Notes: a model not told the origin generated them from the sequence alone. 64,000 nucleotides of DNA from Allorhizobium pseudoryzae (GCF_011046245.1 NZ_CP049244.1:868001-932000), one strand, 5' to 3'; positions 18,139-26,684 are shown, counted from the stretch's first letter. Program-made: numbers and translations.

Positions 18139-18191
18139 GGCAACAGGTTCCGGGACTGGCGACCGGCGCGCCGGTCAAGGCAAAATTTTCT

Positions 18192-18211
18192 AATATATTA
18201 CGTAATATATT
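18192..18211. promoter_or_regulatory. GntR operator, palindrome 2 of 3 (perfect)
   Basis: AATATATTACGTAATATATT is a perfect 20-bp palindrome midway between the divergent dual ATPase (start 18138) and rhodanese (start 18277) genes, so one site can control both. It is the best-conserved copy of the motif and is far more AT-rich than the surrounding DNA. Confidence 0.78.
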
Positions 18212-18276
18212 TTAACTTGCCAAGCGCCTTGTCGTGCCTGAAAGTAGGATGACCACCGTGCATCAATGGGGGAAAC

Positions 18277-19149
18277 ATGACGCCGGAACAGATCCGAAGC
18301 AGCGTACTCTTGACGCCGCAACACCTGTACGAACGCCAGCAGGCCGGGGAGGAGATGACGATCCTCGCCGTCCAATCGATCAATCCCTATACGGGGCGTC
18401 CGTCCTTTACCGGAGAGCGGATTCCCGGGGCGATCGACACGCAGGCCTATGAGGATTTTCAGTCTCCCCCCTCTCCCGCGGGAGGACAGCGCCCTCTGCC
18501 GGCGATCGATGTTTTGCAAGACAAAGCCCGTGCCTGGGGCCTTCGCCGGGATCGCATGATCGTCGTCTATGACGCCGACCGCAGCATGACGGCGGCGCGT
18601 GCCTGGTGGGTTCTGAAGTGGGCCGGTCTTTGTGATGTTCGGGTGCTGGATGGTGGTTTGCCGGCATGGGTCGCCGCTGGGCTGCCAACAGCGGTCGACG
18701 CGACCGTTCCAGCGGCCAGCGACATCGTCCTGAGCGCCGGGCACATGCCGGAATTCGGGGCAGACGATGCCATCCGTCTGGCTGAGGAGGGCGTATTGCT
18801 CGATGCGCGCATCCGGCCGAACTACATCGGTGGCCCCGTCGATCCGAGCCAGCCTCCGCGCGGGCATATTCCAGGTGCCTTGAGTGCGCCGGCGCCCGAC
18901 AACGTGACGGACTACGGGAATTTTACCGATTCAGCCACCCTTGCCGAAATGTATGCCGCGCTTGGCGTCGATGGACAGAAACCGGTCGGCGTCTATTGCG
19001 GTGCCGGCATGTCGGCGGCTCATACGGTGCTGGCGCTTGCTTCGATCGGCGTCGCGGCATCCATGTATCCGGGCTCCTGGTCGGCTTGGGTTCATGACCC
19101 TGCCCGGCCGGTGGTTGTGGGCGCGCGTCCGCATGGAAAATCAGCATAA
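18277..19149 (+). CDS. Tandem-domain rhodanese-like sulfurtransferase
   Basis: 290 residues, typical of two-domain thiosulfate or mercaptopyruvate sulfurtransferases. The N-terminal domain is inactive, with Asp99 (VVYDADRSMTAAR) where a cysteine would sit, and includes GGLPAW at 126-131. The C-terminal domain carries the catalytic Cys241 in YCGAGMSAAH; the loop is CGAGMSA rather than the CGSGVTA of mercaptopyruvate enzymes. LLDARIRPNYIG and RGHIPGAL are the usual second-domain markers. No signal peptide, so it is cytoplasmic. Its place under palindrome 2, opposite the transporter ATPase, links sulfane-sulfur handling to the imported substrate. Confidence 0.88.
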   Translation: MTPEQIRSSVLLTPQHLYERQQAGEEMTILAVQSINPYTGRPSFTGERIPGAIDTQAYEDFQSPPSPAGGQRPLPAIDVLQDKARAWGLRRDRMIVVYDADRSMTAARAWWVLKWAGLCDVRVLDGGLPAWVAAGLPTAVDATVPAASDIVLSAGHMPEFGADDAIRLAEEGVLLDARIRPNYIGGPVDPSQPPRGHIPGALSAPAPDNVTDYGNFTDSATLAEMYAALGVDGQKPVGVYCGAGMSAAHTVLALASIGVAASMYPGSWSAWVHDPARPVVVGARPHGKSA

Positions 19150-19215
19150 ATTCTAGGCAGCAGGAGGGCGTGTTCAAATCCACGCCAGACGGGCTTTACA
19201 GGGTCATTCGCTATG

Positions 19216-19233
19216 ATATATTTCGTAGTATAT
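19216..19233. promoter_or_regulatory. GntR operator, palindrome 3 of 3
   Basis: ATATATTTC-GTAGTATAT lies 67 bp upstream of the binding-protein gene at 19301, the head of the long plus-strand operon. It matches the 18-bp core of palindromes 1 and 2 with two imperfect pairs. Confidence 0.68.
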
Positions 19234-19300
19234 TACGGAGATCCGACAGCCTCTCGCCCGTCCGAGCGCCTGTTTATCGATGACAACAAGGGGTGAACCA

Positions 19301-20863
19301 ATGAAGATCTGGAATGGGATTGTGATGGCCGCGGTGGCCTTGCCGCTGCTTACATCGGCGGCCTTCGCACAGGAAGACGCAAAATTGAAAACGCTGGTGG
19401 TGGCGGTGCCGTCCGACCCCGTCGCGCTTGAGCCCGGCACCAACAAGGCCGAGCCGATCGGCAGTGAAATCATACTCAACGTCTTCGATACGCTCGTTGC
19501 CTGGACCGCGCCGGACTTCAAGGCGCTCGAGGGCCGCCTCGCCAGCAGCTGGACGGTATCCGATGATGGCAAGGTCTTCGACTTCAAGCTGCGCGAAGGC
19601 GTGAAATTCCAGGATGGAACCGCCTTTGATGCGGCGGCCGTCAAGTTCTCGCTGGAGCGGACGAAGGCTACCAACCCTTACGTCAAGGCGACGTTCGACC
19701 TCATCAAGGAAATCACGGTCGTCTCGCCGACGGAACTCAAGATCACTCTTTCTGCCGCCTATCCGGCCTTCCTGTCCATCCTCGCCCAACCGCAGGCCGG
19801 CATCGTAAGCCCGGCGGCTGTCGAAAAATACGGCGACAAGTTCGCATCGCATCCGGTCGGAACCGGCCCCTTTGCCTTCAAGAGCGCACAGGCCGACACC
19901 AATGTCGTGCTCGAGGCGAATCCCGCCTATTTCCGCGGCGCGCCAAAGCTGTCGCAGATCATCTATCGGGTCATTCCGGATGCCTCTACCCGTCGTCTCG
20001 AGTTGGAAAACGGCGGCGTTGACATCGTTCAGCAGCAGGGCCAGCTGTCGGCCATCGCCGCCCAGGATATCGAGGCGCTGAAGGCGAACAAGGACGTCAA
20101 GGTCCTCGAAACCTCCAGCCAGATCATTCGCCAGCTTGAATTCAACAACAGCAAGACGGACGGCCCCTTCTCCAACGTGAAGGCTCGCGAGGCCATTGCC
20201 CATGCCATTGATTATGATGGTCTTCTGCAGGGCGTCTTCGGCGGTACGGCAGAGCGCGTCTACGGTCCGCTGACCACCAACAGCTGGGCCTTCAACCCGA
20301 AGATGAAGGAGCTGGCGCCTAAATACGATCCCGAGCTTGCCAAGAAGCTGCTGGCAGAGGCCGGCATCAATCCGTCATCGCTGAACCTGAAGCTCTACAG
20401 CTTCCAGGGCCCGCTCTGGGGTGCGGTCGCCACCTTCGTCCAGGCCAATCTGGCCGATATCGGCATCAATGCCACCATCGAGCAGACCGAGTTCCCGGCG
20501 CTGCGCACGCTCCAGACCTCCGGCCAGTTCGATGTCGCGCTGGATGGCCGTCAGCCGTGGTACAACGATCCGGACGCCCACATTACGATCGGTTATCTCT
20601 CTTCTCTTGCCAATACGGCGATGACGTTCCGCATGCCGCAGGACAAGGCGCTGGATGACATGATCCTCAAGGCGCAGCAGACACCGGATATGGAGGCGCG
20701 CAAGCAGCTCTACTTCACCATCCAGGAAGAGATCGCCAAGCGCGTGCCCGGCGCCTACCTGTTCAGCCCGAAGCTGATCGTCTTTGCCCGTTCAAACGTC
20801 GAGGGACTGGTCGTCAACAGCGCCCCGCCGCTCAACGAATACTGGTCCGTGTCGAAGAAATAA
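19301..20863 (+). CDS. Dipeptide/oligopeptide-type ABC transporter substrate-binding protein (SBP_bac_5)
   Basis: 520 residues from the ATG at 19301 (AGGGG 9 nt upstream; an in-frame ATG at 19280 would lengthen the leader). Signal peptide: IVMAAVALPLLTSAAFA, then QEDAKLK; there is no lipobox. SBP_bac_5 landmarks are LASSWTVSDDGKVFDFKLREGVKFQDGTAFDAAAVKF near 80-115, HPVGTGPFAF near 190, and AREAIAHAIDY near 295. It captures a peptide-like or small amphipathic ligand in the periplasm for the permeases downstream. It is the first gene of an operon reaching at least the leaderless binding protein and probably 26684. Confidence 0.9.
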   Translation: MKIWNGIVMAAVALPLLTSAAFAQEDAKLKTLVVAVPSDPVALEPGTNKAEPIGSEIILNVFDTLVAWTAPDFKALEGRLASSWTVSDDGKVFDFKLREGVKFQDGTAFDAAAVKFSLERTKATNPYVKATFDLIKEITVVSPTELKITLSAAYPAFLSILAQPQAGIVSPAAVEKYGDKFASHPVGTGPFAFKSAQADTNVVLEANPAYFRGAPKLSQIIYRVIPDASTRRLELENGGVDIVQQQGQLSAIAAQDIEALKANKDVKVLETSSQIIRQLEFNNSKTDGPFSNVKAREAIAHAIDYDGLLQGVFGGTAERVYGPLTTNSWAFNPKMKELAPKYDPELAKKLLAEAGINPSSLNLKLYSFQGPLWGAVATFVQANLADIGINATIEQTEFPALRTLQTSGQFDVALDGRQPWYNDPDAHITIGYLSSLANTAMTFRMPQDKALDDMILKAQQTPDMEARKQLYFTIQEEIAKRVPGAYLFSPKLIVFARSNVEGLVVNSAPPLNEYWSVSKK

Positions 20864-20874
20864 GATGATGTGCA

Positions 20875-20902
20875 GCACCGGCGGCAGGTGAGCCGCCGGT
20901 GC
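20875..20902 (+). other. Intra-operon hairpin after the binding-protein gene
   Basis: GCACCGGCGGC and its exact complement, 11-bp stem with a 6-nt loop, in the 113-bp gap before the permease gene. No U-tract follows. Such hairpins commonly stabilise the abundant binding-protein mRNA and reduce read-through into permease genes. Confidence 0.55.
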
Positions 20903-20976
20903 AACGCCCTCAAGGCGTCCAAGTGATCACCGTGCCGATGGCGGCCCGGCCTGCAGGAAGAGAGTGAGCACCAGAC

Positions 20977-21987
20977 ATGGCGAGTTTTATTCTACGCCGC
21001 CTGATCGCCTTGATACCGGTCATGTGTATCGTCCTCGTCATCGTGTTTTCGCTGGTGCGGATCATCCCCGGTGACCCGGCAACAACCCTTCTTGGGCCTG
21101 GCGCGACACAGGATCAGATCGAGGCATTGCGGGCCCAGTTGAACCTCGATCAACCGGTGATCCTGCAGTTCTACCATTATGTGGTCGGGCTTTTTGTCGG
21201 CGATTTCGGCTATTCGTTGAAAAGCGGCCAGCCGGTTGCAGCGGAAATCCTGCAGCGCCTGCCGGCCACCATCGAGCTTTCGGTTCTCGCCGTGATCGTC
21301 GCGGTGATCGTCGGCATCCCGATCGGCGTCCTGTCGGCGACCCGCCCGAACTCCATGTTCGATCACGTCACGCGCCTGGTCTCGCTGGTGGGTGTTTCGA
21401 TGCCGGCCTTTCTGCTGGCACTCGTTTTGCAACTGGTGTTTGCCACTACGCTTGGCTGGCTGCCGGTCTCCGGTCGTGTCAGCCCCTATCTGCCGGTCGA
21501 GCCGGTGACAGGTTTTGCCGTCCTCGATGGTCTGCTGACGGGCAATCTCGCCGGTGCGCTCAGTGCCGTCCAGCACCTCATCCTGCCGACGGCCGTTCTC
21601 GCAGCCTTCCTGGCGGCAACGCTTGGCCGTTTCGTGCGCAACACCATGCTCGACGTGATGGGCGAGGATTTCATCCGCACCGCCAAGGCCAAGGGGCTGC
21701 GCCGCCGCGATGTTGTTCTCAACCACGGTCTTCGCAATTCCTTGCTGCCGGCCGTTACCATCATCGGTCTCAAATTCGCGGAGATGCTTGGCGGTGCGAT
21801 CCTCACCGAGACGATCTTTGCCTGGCCCGGGATCGGCCGATACATGTTCGAGGCGATCAAGAACCGGGATTATCCGGTCATCCAGGGCACGACGCTCGTG
21901 TTCGCGCTGCTCTTCGTGCTGACCTCCATCATCGTCGATGTGCTCTACGGCATTCTCGACCCGCGCGTCCGTCGGAAAATGGGTTGA
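20977..21987 (+). CDS. Dipeptide-type ABC transporter permease (DppB family)
   Basis: 336 residues. The opening FILRRLIALIPVMCIVLVIVFSLVRIIPGDPA and the DLDQPVILQFYHYVVG-like region are those of DppB/OppB. The EAA coupling loop reads EDFIRTAKAKGLRRRDVVLNHGLRNSLLP near 225-255. Six membrane segments are evident. It would pair with the next gene and with the dual ATPase encoded divergently at 16345-18138. Confidence 0.9.
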   Translation: MASFILRRLIALIPVMCIVLVIVFSLVRIIPGDPATTLLGPGATQDQIEALRAQLNLDQPVILQFYHYVVGLFVGDFGYSLKSGQPVAAEILQRLPATIELSVLAVIVAVIVGIPIGVLSATRPNSMFDHVTRLVSLVGVSMPAFLLALVLQLVFATTLGWLPVSGRVSPYLPVEPVTGFAVLDGLLTGNLAGALSAVQHLILPTAVLAAFLAATLGRFVRNTMLDVMGEDFIRTAKAKGLRRRDVVLNHGLRNSLLPAVTIIGLKFAEMLGGAILTETIFAWPGIGRYMFEAIKNRDYPVIQGTTLVFALLFVLTSIIVDVLYGILDPRVRRKMG

Positions 21988-21991
21988 GATC

Positions 21992-22831
21992 ATGAAGGAC
22001 CTCCTGCTTTTCCTGCGTCGCAACACGCTTGCCCTCGTCGGCCTTGTCATCCTCGTGGCTCTGCTCGGCCTCATCACGATCGGTCCCTGGGTCACCAGCT
22101 ATTCACCGACGAAGCTCGATATCCTCCATAAGCTCGCCGCACCCAGCCTCGAACACTGGCTGGGCACGGATGCCTTTGGACGCGATGTCTTGACGCGCAT
22201 CATGTATGGCGGTCGTGCCACGCTGGCGATCGGCGTGGGCGTCGTGGCGATCGCCTTTGCCGTCGGTGTGTTCTTCGGCATGCTCGCCGGTTTTGCCGGC
22301 GGCTGGCTGGACAGCGTGATCATGCGCATCGTGGATGCCATCCTTGCCTTCCCGGCCCTGGTGCTCGCCATTGCGCTCTCAGCCGCCTTCGGCCCCAGCC
22401 TGCAGAATGCGATGCTGGCCGTCGCCATTACGCTTGCCCCGCAGTTTGCCCGTGTTGCACGCAGCCAGGCGCTCAGCATTTCGGTCAAGCCTTACGTCGA
22501 GGCCGCCATTTCGCTCGGGCTTCCCGGTCACCGCATCCTGCTGCGGTACGTCTTTGTCAACGGGCTTGGGCCGCTTCTGGTGCAATCGACGCTGGCACTC
22601 GGCAGCGCCATCCTGCAGACCGCGAGCCTCGGTTTTCTCGGGCTCGGTGCCCAGCCGCCGATGGCGGAATGGGGAGCGGACGTCTCGGCCAATCTGCAAT
22701 ATGTCCGCGGCGCGGCCTGGGTTGCGCTTTCGCCCGGCATGGCGATCCTACTCGCCGTCCTCTCCTTCAACCTGATCGGCGATTCCCTCGCTGACTGGTT
22801 CAACCCGCGCCGACGCAGCGAGCTCGATTAG
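21992..22831 (+). CDS. Dipeptide-type ABC transporter permease (DppC family)
   Basis: 279 residues from the ATG at 21992, four bases after the previous stop; the frame is open upstream inside the preceding gene but that extension has no support. DppC features: an early LFLRRNTLALVGLVILVALLGL helix, LGTDAFGRDVLTRIMYGGR, and the coupling loop VKPYVEAAISLGLPGHRILLRYVFVNGLGP near 170-200, then SLGFLGLGAQPPMAEWG. It forms the heterodimeric channel with the DppB-type subunit. Confidence 0.9.
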   Translation: MKDLLLFLRRNTLALVGLVILVALLGLITIGPWVTSYSPTKLDILHKLAAPSLEHWLGTDAFGRDVLTRIMYGGRATLAIGVGVVAIAFAVGVFFGMLAGFAGGWLDSVIMRIVDAILAFPALVLAIALSAAFGPSLQNAMLAVAITLAPQFARVARSQALSISVKPYVEAAISLGLPGHRILLRYVFVNGLGPLLVQSTLALGSAILQTASLGFLGLGAQPPMAEWGADVSANLQYVRGAAWVALSPGMAILLAVLSFNLIGDSLADWFNPRRRSELD

Positions 22832-22843
22832 GACACATCACCC

Positions 22844-24229
22844 GTGAACAGCCTGCACATCACGCTCGAAAAGATCGACTTCCTGCCGCCGGACCGCGTG
22901 ACGGACGATACCAGCGTGCTGACCCTCAAAAACCTCGTCTTCGAACCGCTTCTGCGTTGGGATGACGGTCTCGTCCGGCCAGCGCTGTTTCAAAGCTGGA
23001 CTCACTCGCCGGACGGGCGCCACTGGCAGTTCAGGATTCGCGACGGCGCAACCTTCCACGACGGAAAGCCTTGCATCGCGGACGACATCTTGGCGTTCAT
23101 CGAGGGTATCCTGGAGGCGGTCGATACCTTTGGCATGAAGTGGTCCTATGCGCGTTATCTGAAGGATGCCGCCATCAGCGCGCTGTCGTCCAGCGTCATC
23201 GAGGTCCGCAATCCGCATCCCATTGCCGATATCCTGGACATCTTTTCCGAATTCTACATCTGCCGGCGCGATGTCGATGGCCGCCCTCTTCTCGGGACGG
23301 GTCGCTACCGTGTCGCGGAATTCTATGCCGGCCAGAACGCGGTTCTGGAACGCATGCCCGCGGCGCATGGCCCGGATCGCATCCGCGTCACGGCGTGCAA
23401 GAGCGCGGACGTTCGGCTCGATCTTCTGGCGGCAGGCAGGGTCGATGCCGCCCTCAATCTGGAAAGGGTGGAGCATCGGCTTGCCATCGATCCACGCTTC
23501 CAATGGGGCAAGGCGGTCAACACGCTCTCCGTCATGTACTATCTCAATTGCCAGCAGGGCATCTTTCGCGCGCCGGCGGCGCGTCTCGCAGTCAATCACG
23601 CTGTCGATTCGCGCGCGATCGCCGAGGACATCTTTCACGGGCTTGCCGTGCCCTCCGCAACGATCGTCAGCCCGTACCATCTCGGCGCCGCAAAGGCCGG
23701 CTTGCAGCCGATCGCCTACGATCCGGACAAGGCCCGCCGGCTGCTCGATACGGTGGACACCGGCAGCGTGGTGCGCCTGCGAACACCCACCTTCATGCCC
23801 GAACGGGCTCCCGAGATCAGTCGTTTTGTTGCCGCCTCGCTCGAAGCCGTGGGTCTCACGGTCGAGGTGGAAACGGAAACGGATAGACCGGAATATGCCC
23901 GCCAGATCGGCCGCAAGGAGATGGGCGATCTGGCGATCTTTGATTCCTCGCCGCACAGCACCTACCGCATCCTCAACGACAAGATTTCAAGCGGGCCACG
24001 GGCGGTATGGTGGCAGGGCTATGATGACCTCGAGACCGAGCAGTTGATCGCCGCCGCCAATGATGCGGTGGATGACGCTACTCGCGAGGTTACCTATGCG
24101 CGGTGCCTCAAGCGCCTGCACGACAACCCGCCCTGGCTCTACATCGTCCACCCGATCGACGTTTTCGCGGCAAAGCCAAACATCGAAGGCCTTGCGATCG
24201 ATCATAAGGGCACGCTCAACATTCTCTAG
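22844..24229 (+). CDS. SBP_bac_5 family protein without a signal peptide
   Basis: 461 residues from a GTG at 22844, 12 bp after the permease stop. The sequence aligns with the mature part of peptide-binding proteins: LVFEPLLRWDDGLVRPALFQSWTHSPDGRHWQFRIRDGATFHDGKP near 31-75, then LLGTGRYRVAEFYAG and a Ser/Asp-rich ligand lobe. It begins directly at the first beta-strand (LHITLEKIDFLPP) with no hydrophobic leader and there is no room upstream for one outside the permease gene. It is about 60 residues shorter than the exported paralogue at 19301. It may be a cytoplasmic ligand sensor or sequestering protein. The sequence reads intact, not decayed. Confidence 0.82.
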   Translation: MNSLHITLEKIDFLPPDRVTDDTSVLTLKNLVFEPLLRWDDGLVRPALFQSWTHSPDGRHWQFRIRDGATFHDGKPCIADDILAFIEGILEAVDTFGMKWSYARYLKDAAISALSSSVIEVRNPHPIADILDIFSEFYICRRDVDGRPLLGTGRYRVAEFYAGQNAVLERMPAAHGPDRIRVTACKSADVRLDLLAAGRVDAALNLERVEHRLAIDPRFQWGKAVNTLSVMYYLNCQQGIFRAPAARLAVNHAVDSRAIAEDIFHGLAVPSATIVSPYHLGAAKAGLQPIAYDPDKARRLLDTVDTGSVVRLRTPTFMPERAPEISRFVAASLEAVGLTVEVETETDRPEYARQIGRKEMGDLAIFDSSPHSTYRILNDKISSGPRAVWWQGYDDLETEQLIAAANDAVDDATREVTYARCLKRLHDNPPWLYIVHPIDVFAAKPNIEGLAIDHKGTLNIL

Positions 24230-24241
24230 GGAGCTTCCATC

Positions 24242-24622
24242 ATGGAAAAAGACTACTCGATCACCTTCTTCTATTACGACGATATCCATGCGGTTGTCCC
24301 CTTCTACGAGAATGTTCTCGGCTTCGAACTGGTTCTCGACCAGGGTCTTGCCCGGATCTATCGTATTGCCGGCCAATGCTATTTCGGCATCGTGGATGGC
24401 AATCGCGGCCACCTGAAGCATCAGGAGAAGAGTGCTGTTCTGCTGACCATCGTCGCACAGGATGTCGAGGGCTGGCATGCGAAGCTGAAGGCGGCCGGTG
24501 TGACGGGCCTGTCCGACCTGCTGCGCGGCCGCTTCTGCGAACACTTCTTCTTCGAGGATCCGGCCGGTTACGCCATCGAGATCCAGCGTTTCCATAACCC
24601 CGACGTCGCCAAGCTGTTCTGA
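24242..24622 (+). CDS. VOC-superfamily (glyoxalase/bleomycin-resistance-like) protein
   Basis: 126 residues, a single two-module VOC domain. The N-terminal ITFFYYDDIHAVVPFYENVLGFELVLDQ is the first beta-alpha-beta-beta-beta unit, and the C-terminal HFFFEDPAGYAIEIQRF is the second with the metal-ligand Glu in IEIQRF. Members may be metal-dependent isomerases, epimerases or dioxygenases or simple binding proteins, so the reaction is unknown. It lies 12 bp after the leaderless binding protein and 13 bp before the ATPase-FGE fusion, so it is translated in the same operon. Confidence 0.85.
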   Translation: MEKDYSITFFYYDDIHAVVPFYENVLGFELVLDQGLARIYRIAGQCYFGIVDGNRGHLKHQEKSAVLLTIVAQDVEGWHAKLKAAGVTGLSDLLRGRFCEHFFFEDPAGYAIEIQRFHNPDVAKLF

Positions 24623-24635
24623 AGAGGCGAATGGA

Positions 24636-26684
24636 ATGAGCATCTCCCTTGACGGATTGCGCAAGACCCTCATCCAGCAGGCCGTTGCCTTCGGTCAGCG
24701 CCCCTTGATGGCGCGCTCGGATGGAGACTCGGCGAACCTGGATGAAGGCTACATCCCGCTTCTCGTCAATTTCACGGTTGAGGATAAGGCGGCGAAGGGA
24801 CTGCGCAAACTGAAGGACCAGGCTGAACCGGAGCCGCCGGTTTACTTCTCGGCGCTGGAGATGACACGCGACCATGCCGCACTGTTGCTCACGGGCGAAA
24901 CCGGCAGCGGCAAGACGACGTATGCCCGCTATCTGAGTTTCCGTTTGGCAAGCGAAGATGGTCGAGCACGGTCGGTCGCGCGCAACGACCTCGGCATGCG
25001 CCAGGAAGAAGCCTGGAATACAGAGGCGTTTTTGCCCCTCTACCTTGAGGTGTCGCCGGGCCACAGCGTGCGGTCGCTGATGGAGGCCGCGGTGCCGGGG
25101 CTCGAGCGCCTCCTGGCGTCCAAGGCCTGGGCGGGTTCATCCGACACGCTTCTGATCATTCTCGATACGCTGGAAAATGTCGGCGCCGAAGCGGTCCACC
25201 TTCTGGCGGACGCGGCTCACGTGCAGCAAGCCTATCCCCGCGTGCGCCTGCTGGCGCTTGCCGAGCAGGAGGCCGCCATGGGCTTGGTGCCGCCGGCACC
25301 CTTTGCGCGTTTTGCGCTTCTGCCGCTGCTGAAGGCACAACGGATCGATGGCGCCCGCGCCCTGGCCGGCCCGGATCTCGAGGCGACCGGCATCGGCCTT
25401 GGCGCTGCAGCCGCCAATCCGGCCCACTTTGCCATGGCCCTGGCCGCGAAGACAAAAGGTGAGGTGCCGGAGGAGATCGTGGATGCCTGGCTGGCGCATG
25501 TGGCGGGTGACCCTCAGGCACAGACCTTCCTGTGCGGACTCGCCTACGACCGGTTGACCGGAACACTGGATGAGCCCGAATTGCTCCCCGTCACCCGCGT
25601 CCGGCAGTTGCTGGCAGCCCGCCACCTGGTCGATCTGGCGCCCAAGGTGGCGGCCGCGGCATTCCGCACCAATCCGCCGCTCTGGGCTCCGGTGATCCGC
25701 AGCCTGGCCGCACGGCTTTCCGAAGCGTCCGGCGTCGCCACGCTTGTCGACGGCCTGATCGATGGTGATGGAGAGGCCGCACTGCGTGGCGCGCTGCTCG
25801 CTTCAGAGCTTTCGATCGACACTGCATTGCGCCAGCGGTTGAGTGAAAGCCTGCTGCACATCATTCAGGCCGGCGCGCTGACCCCGAGCGAACGCGAGCA
25901 GGCAGGCCGGCTGCTCTCTGCCTGGGGTGATCCGCGTGATCTGGAGGCACTGGCCACGGTGCCGGGTGGATCCTTCACCTTCGGCTCCGACACGCATCCG
26001 AATTCCGCACCCCCGCATACGGTCAGCGTTGCACCCTTCCGCATTGGTCTCTATCCCGTGACCAACGGTCGTTATGGTGAATTCGTGCGCGCCACGAAAA
26101 GGGCCTGGCAGAGCCCGGACGGATTGTCGCCAGAGCGCAGCAGCGCACCGGCGACGGATCTCACCTGGCGCGACGCCGTTGCGTTCTGCGCGTGGCTCAC
26201 GGACAAGTGGCGGCAGGAGGGGCGTCTTTCCGAGGAAGAAATCGTGCGTCTTCCGACCGAACCCGAATGGGAACGCGCCGCCCGCGGCGATCAGCCGGAC
26301 GAAGGACAAGCCATCCTTTATCCATGGGGCAAGGTCTGGCAGGATGATGCCTCCAATTCGGACGAAGCCGGCTTCAACACCACCTGCACGGTCGGTCTCT
26401 TCCCGAAGGGACGGTCGCCGTATGGCTGCTACGACATGGCGGGGCAGGTTTGGGAATGGTGCACGACGCTTTGGGGCGAGGACATGGCAACGCCGAGCTT
26501 CCGCTATCCCTATCGTGACGATGGTCGCGAGGAGAAGGATGCCGGTCCCGCCGTTCGGCGGGTGTTGCGCGGCGGGTGTTTCAGCAGCGGTCAGCAGAAG
26601 GCCTGCTGCACCTATCGCGGCAGCCTGGAACCCGACGGTTTCTGGCGCGGCAACGGTTTTCGCATCGTCGTCGCACCTGCGTAA
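24636..26684 (+). CDS. STAND/NACHT-like P-loop ATPase fused to a C-terminal FGE-sulfatase (SUMF1-like) domain
   Basis: 682 residues, no signal peptide. Residues about 75-240 form a P-loop domain: Walker A GETGSGKTT at 87-95 and Walker B TLLIILDTLE at 171-180. Residues 240-440 are a helical, Ala/Leu-rich arm as in signal-transducing STAND ATPases. Residues 442-682 are a formylglycine-generating-enzyme fold: VPGGSFTFGSD (442-452), YPVTNGRYGEFV (473-484), RLPTEPEWERAAR (538-550), YPWG (562-565), YGCYDMAGQVWEWCT (596-610), RVLRGGCF (642-649) and GFRIV near the end. The active-site cysteine spacing of true FGE is not kept: after RGG the sequence is CFSSGQQKACC. The domain is thus more likely a binder or an unusual modifier. 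It is last in the transporter operon. Confidence 0.85.
   Translation: MSISLDGLRKTLIQQAVAFGQRPLMARSDGDSANLDEGYIPLLVNFTVEDKAAKGLRKLKDQAEPEPPVYFSALEMTRDHAALLLTGETGSGKTTYARYLSFRLASEDGRARSVARNDLGMRQEEAWNTEAFLPLYLEVSPGHSVRSLMEAAVPGLERLLASKAWAGSSDTLLIILDTLENVGAEAVHLLADAAHVQQAYPRVRLLALAEQEAAMGLVPPAPFARFALLPLLKAQRIDGARALAGPDLEATGIGLGAAAANPAHFAMALAAKTKGEVPEEIVDAWLAHVAGDPQAQTFLCGLAYDRLTGTLDEPELLPVTRVRQLLAARHLVDLAPKVAAAAFRTNPPLWAPVIRSLAARLSEASGVATLVDGLIDGDGEAALRGALLASELSIDTALRQRLSESLLHIIQAGALTPSEREQAGRLLSAWGDPRDLEALATVPGGSFTFGSDTHPNSAPPHTVSVAPFRIGLYPVTNGRYGEFVRATKRAWQSPDGLSPERSSAPATDLTWRDAVAFCAWLTDKWRQEGRLSEEEIVRLPTEPEWERAARGDQPDEGQAILYPWGKVWQDDASNSDEAGFNTTCTVGLFPKGRSPYGCYDMAGQVWEWCTTLWGEDMATPSFRYPYRDDGREEKDAGPAVRRVLRGGCFSSGQQKACCTYRGSLEPDGFWRGNGFRIVVAPA

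Noticed and set aside
19167..19186. GGCGTG/CACGCC hairpin after the rhodanese gene as a terminator
   Set aside because: Only a 6-bp stem with an 8-nt loop and no T-tract; too weak to call.
24636..26684. True formylglycine-generating enzyme acting on a sulfatase
   Set aside because: The active-site cysteine spacing is not kept and no sulfatase gene is in the window. I keep the fold assignment but not the activity.
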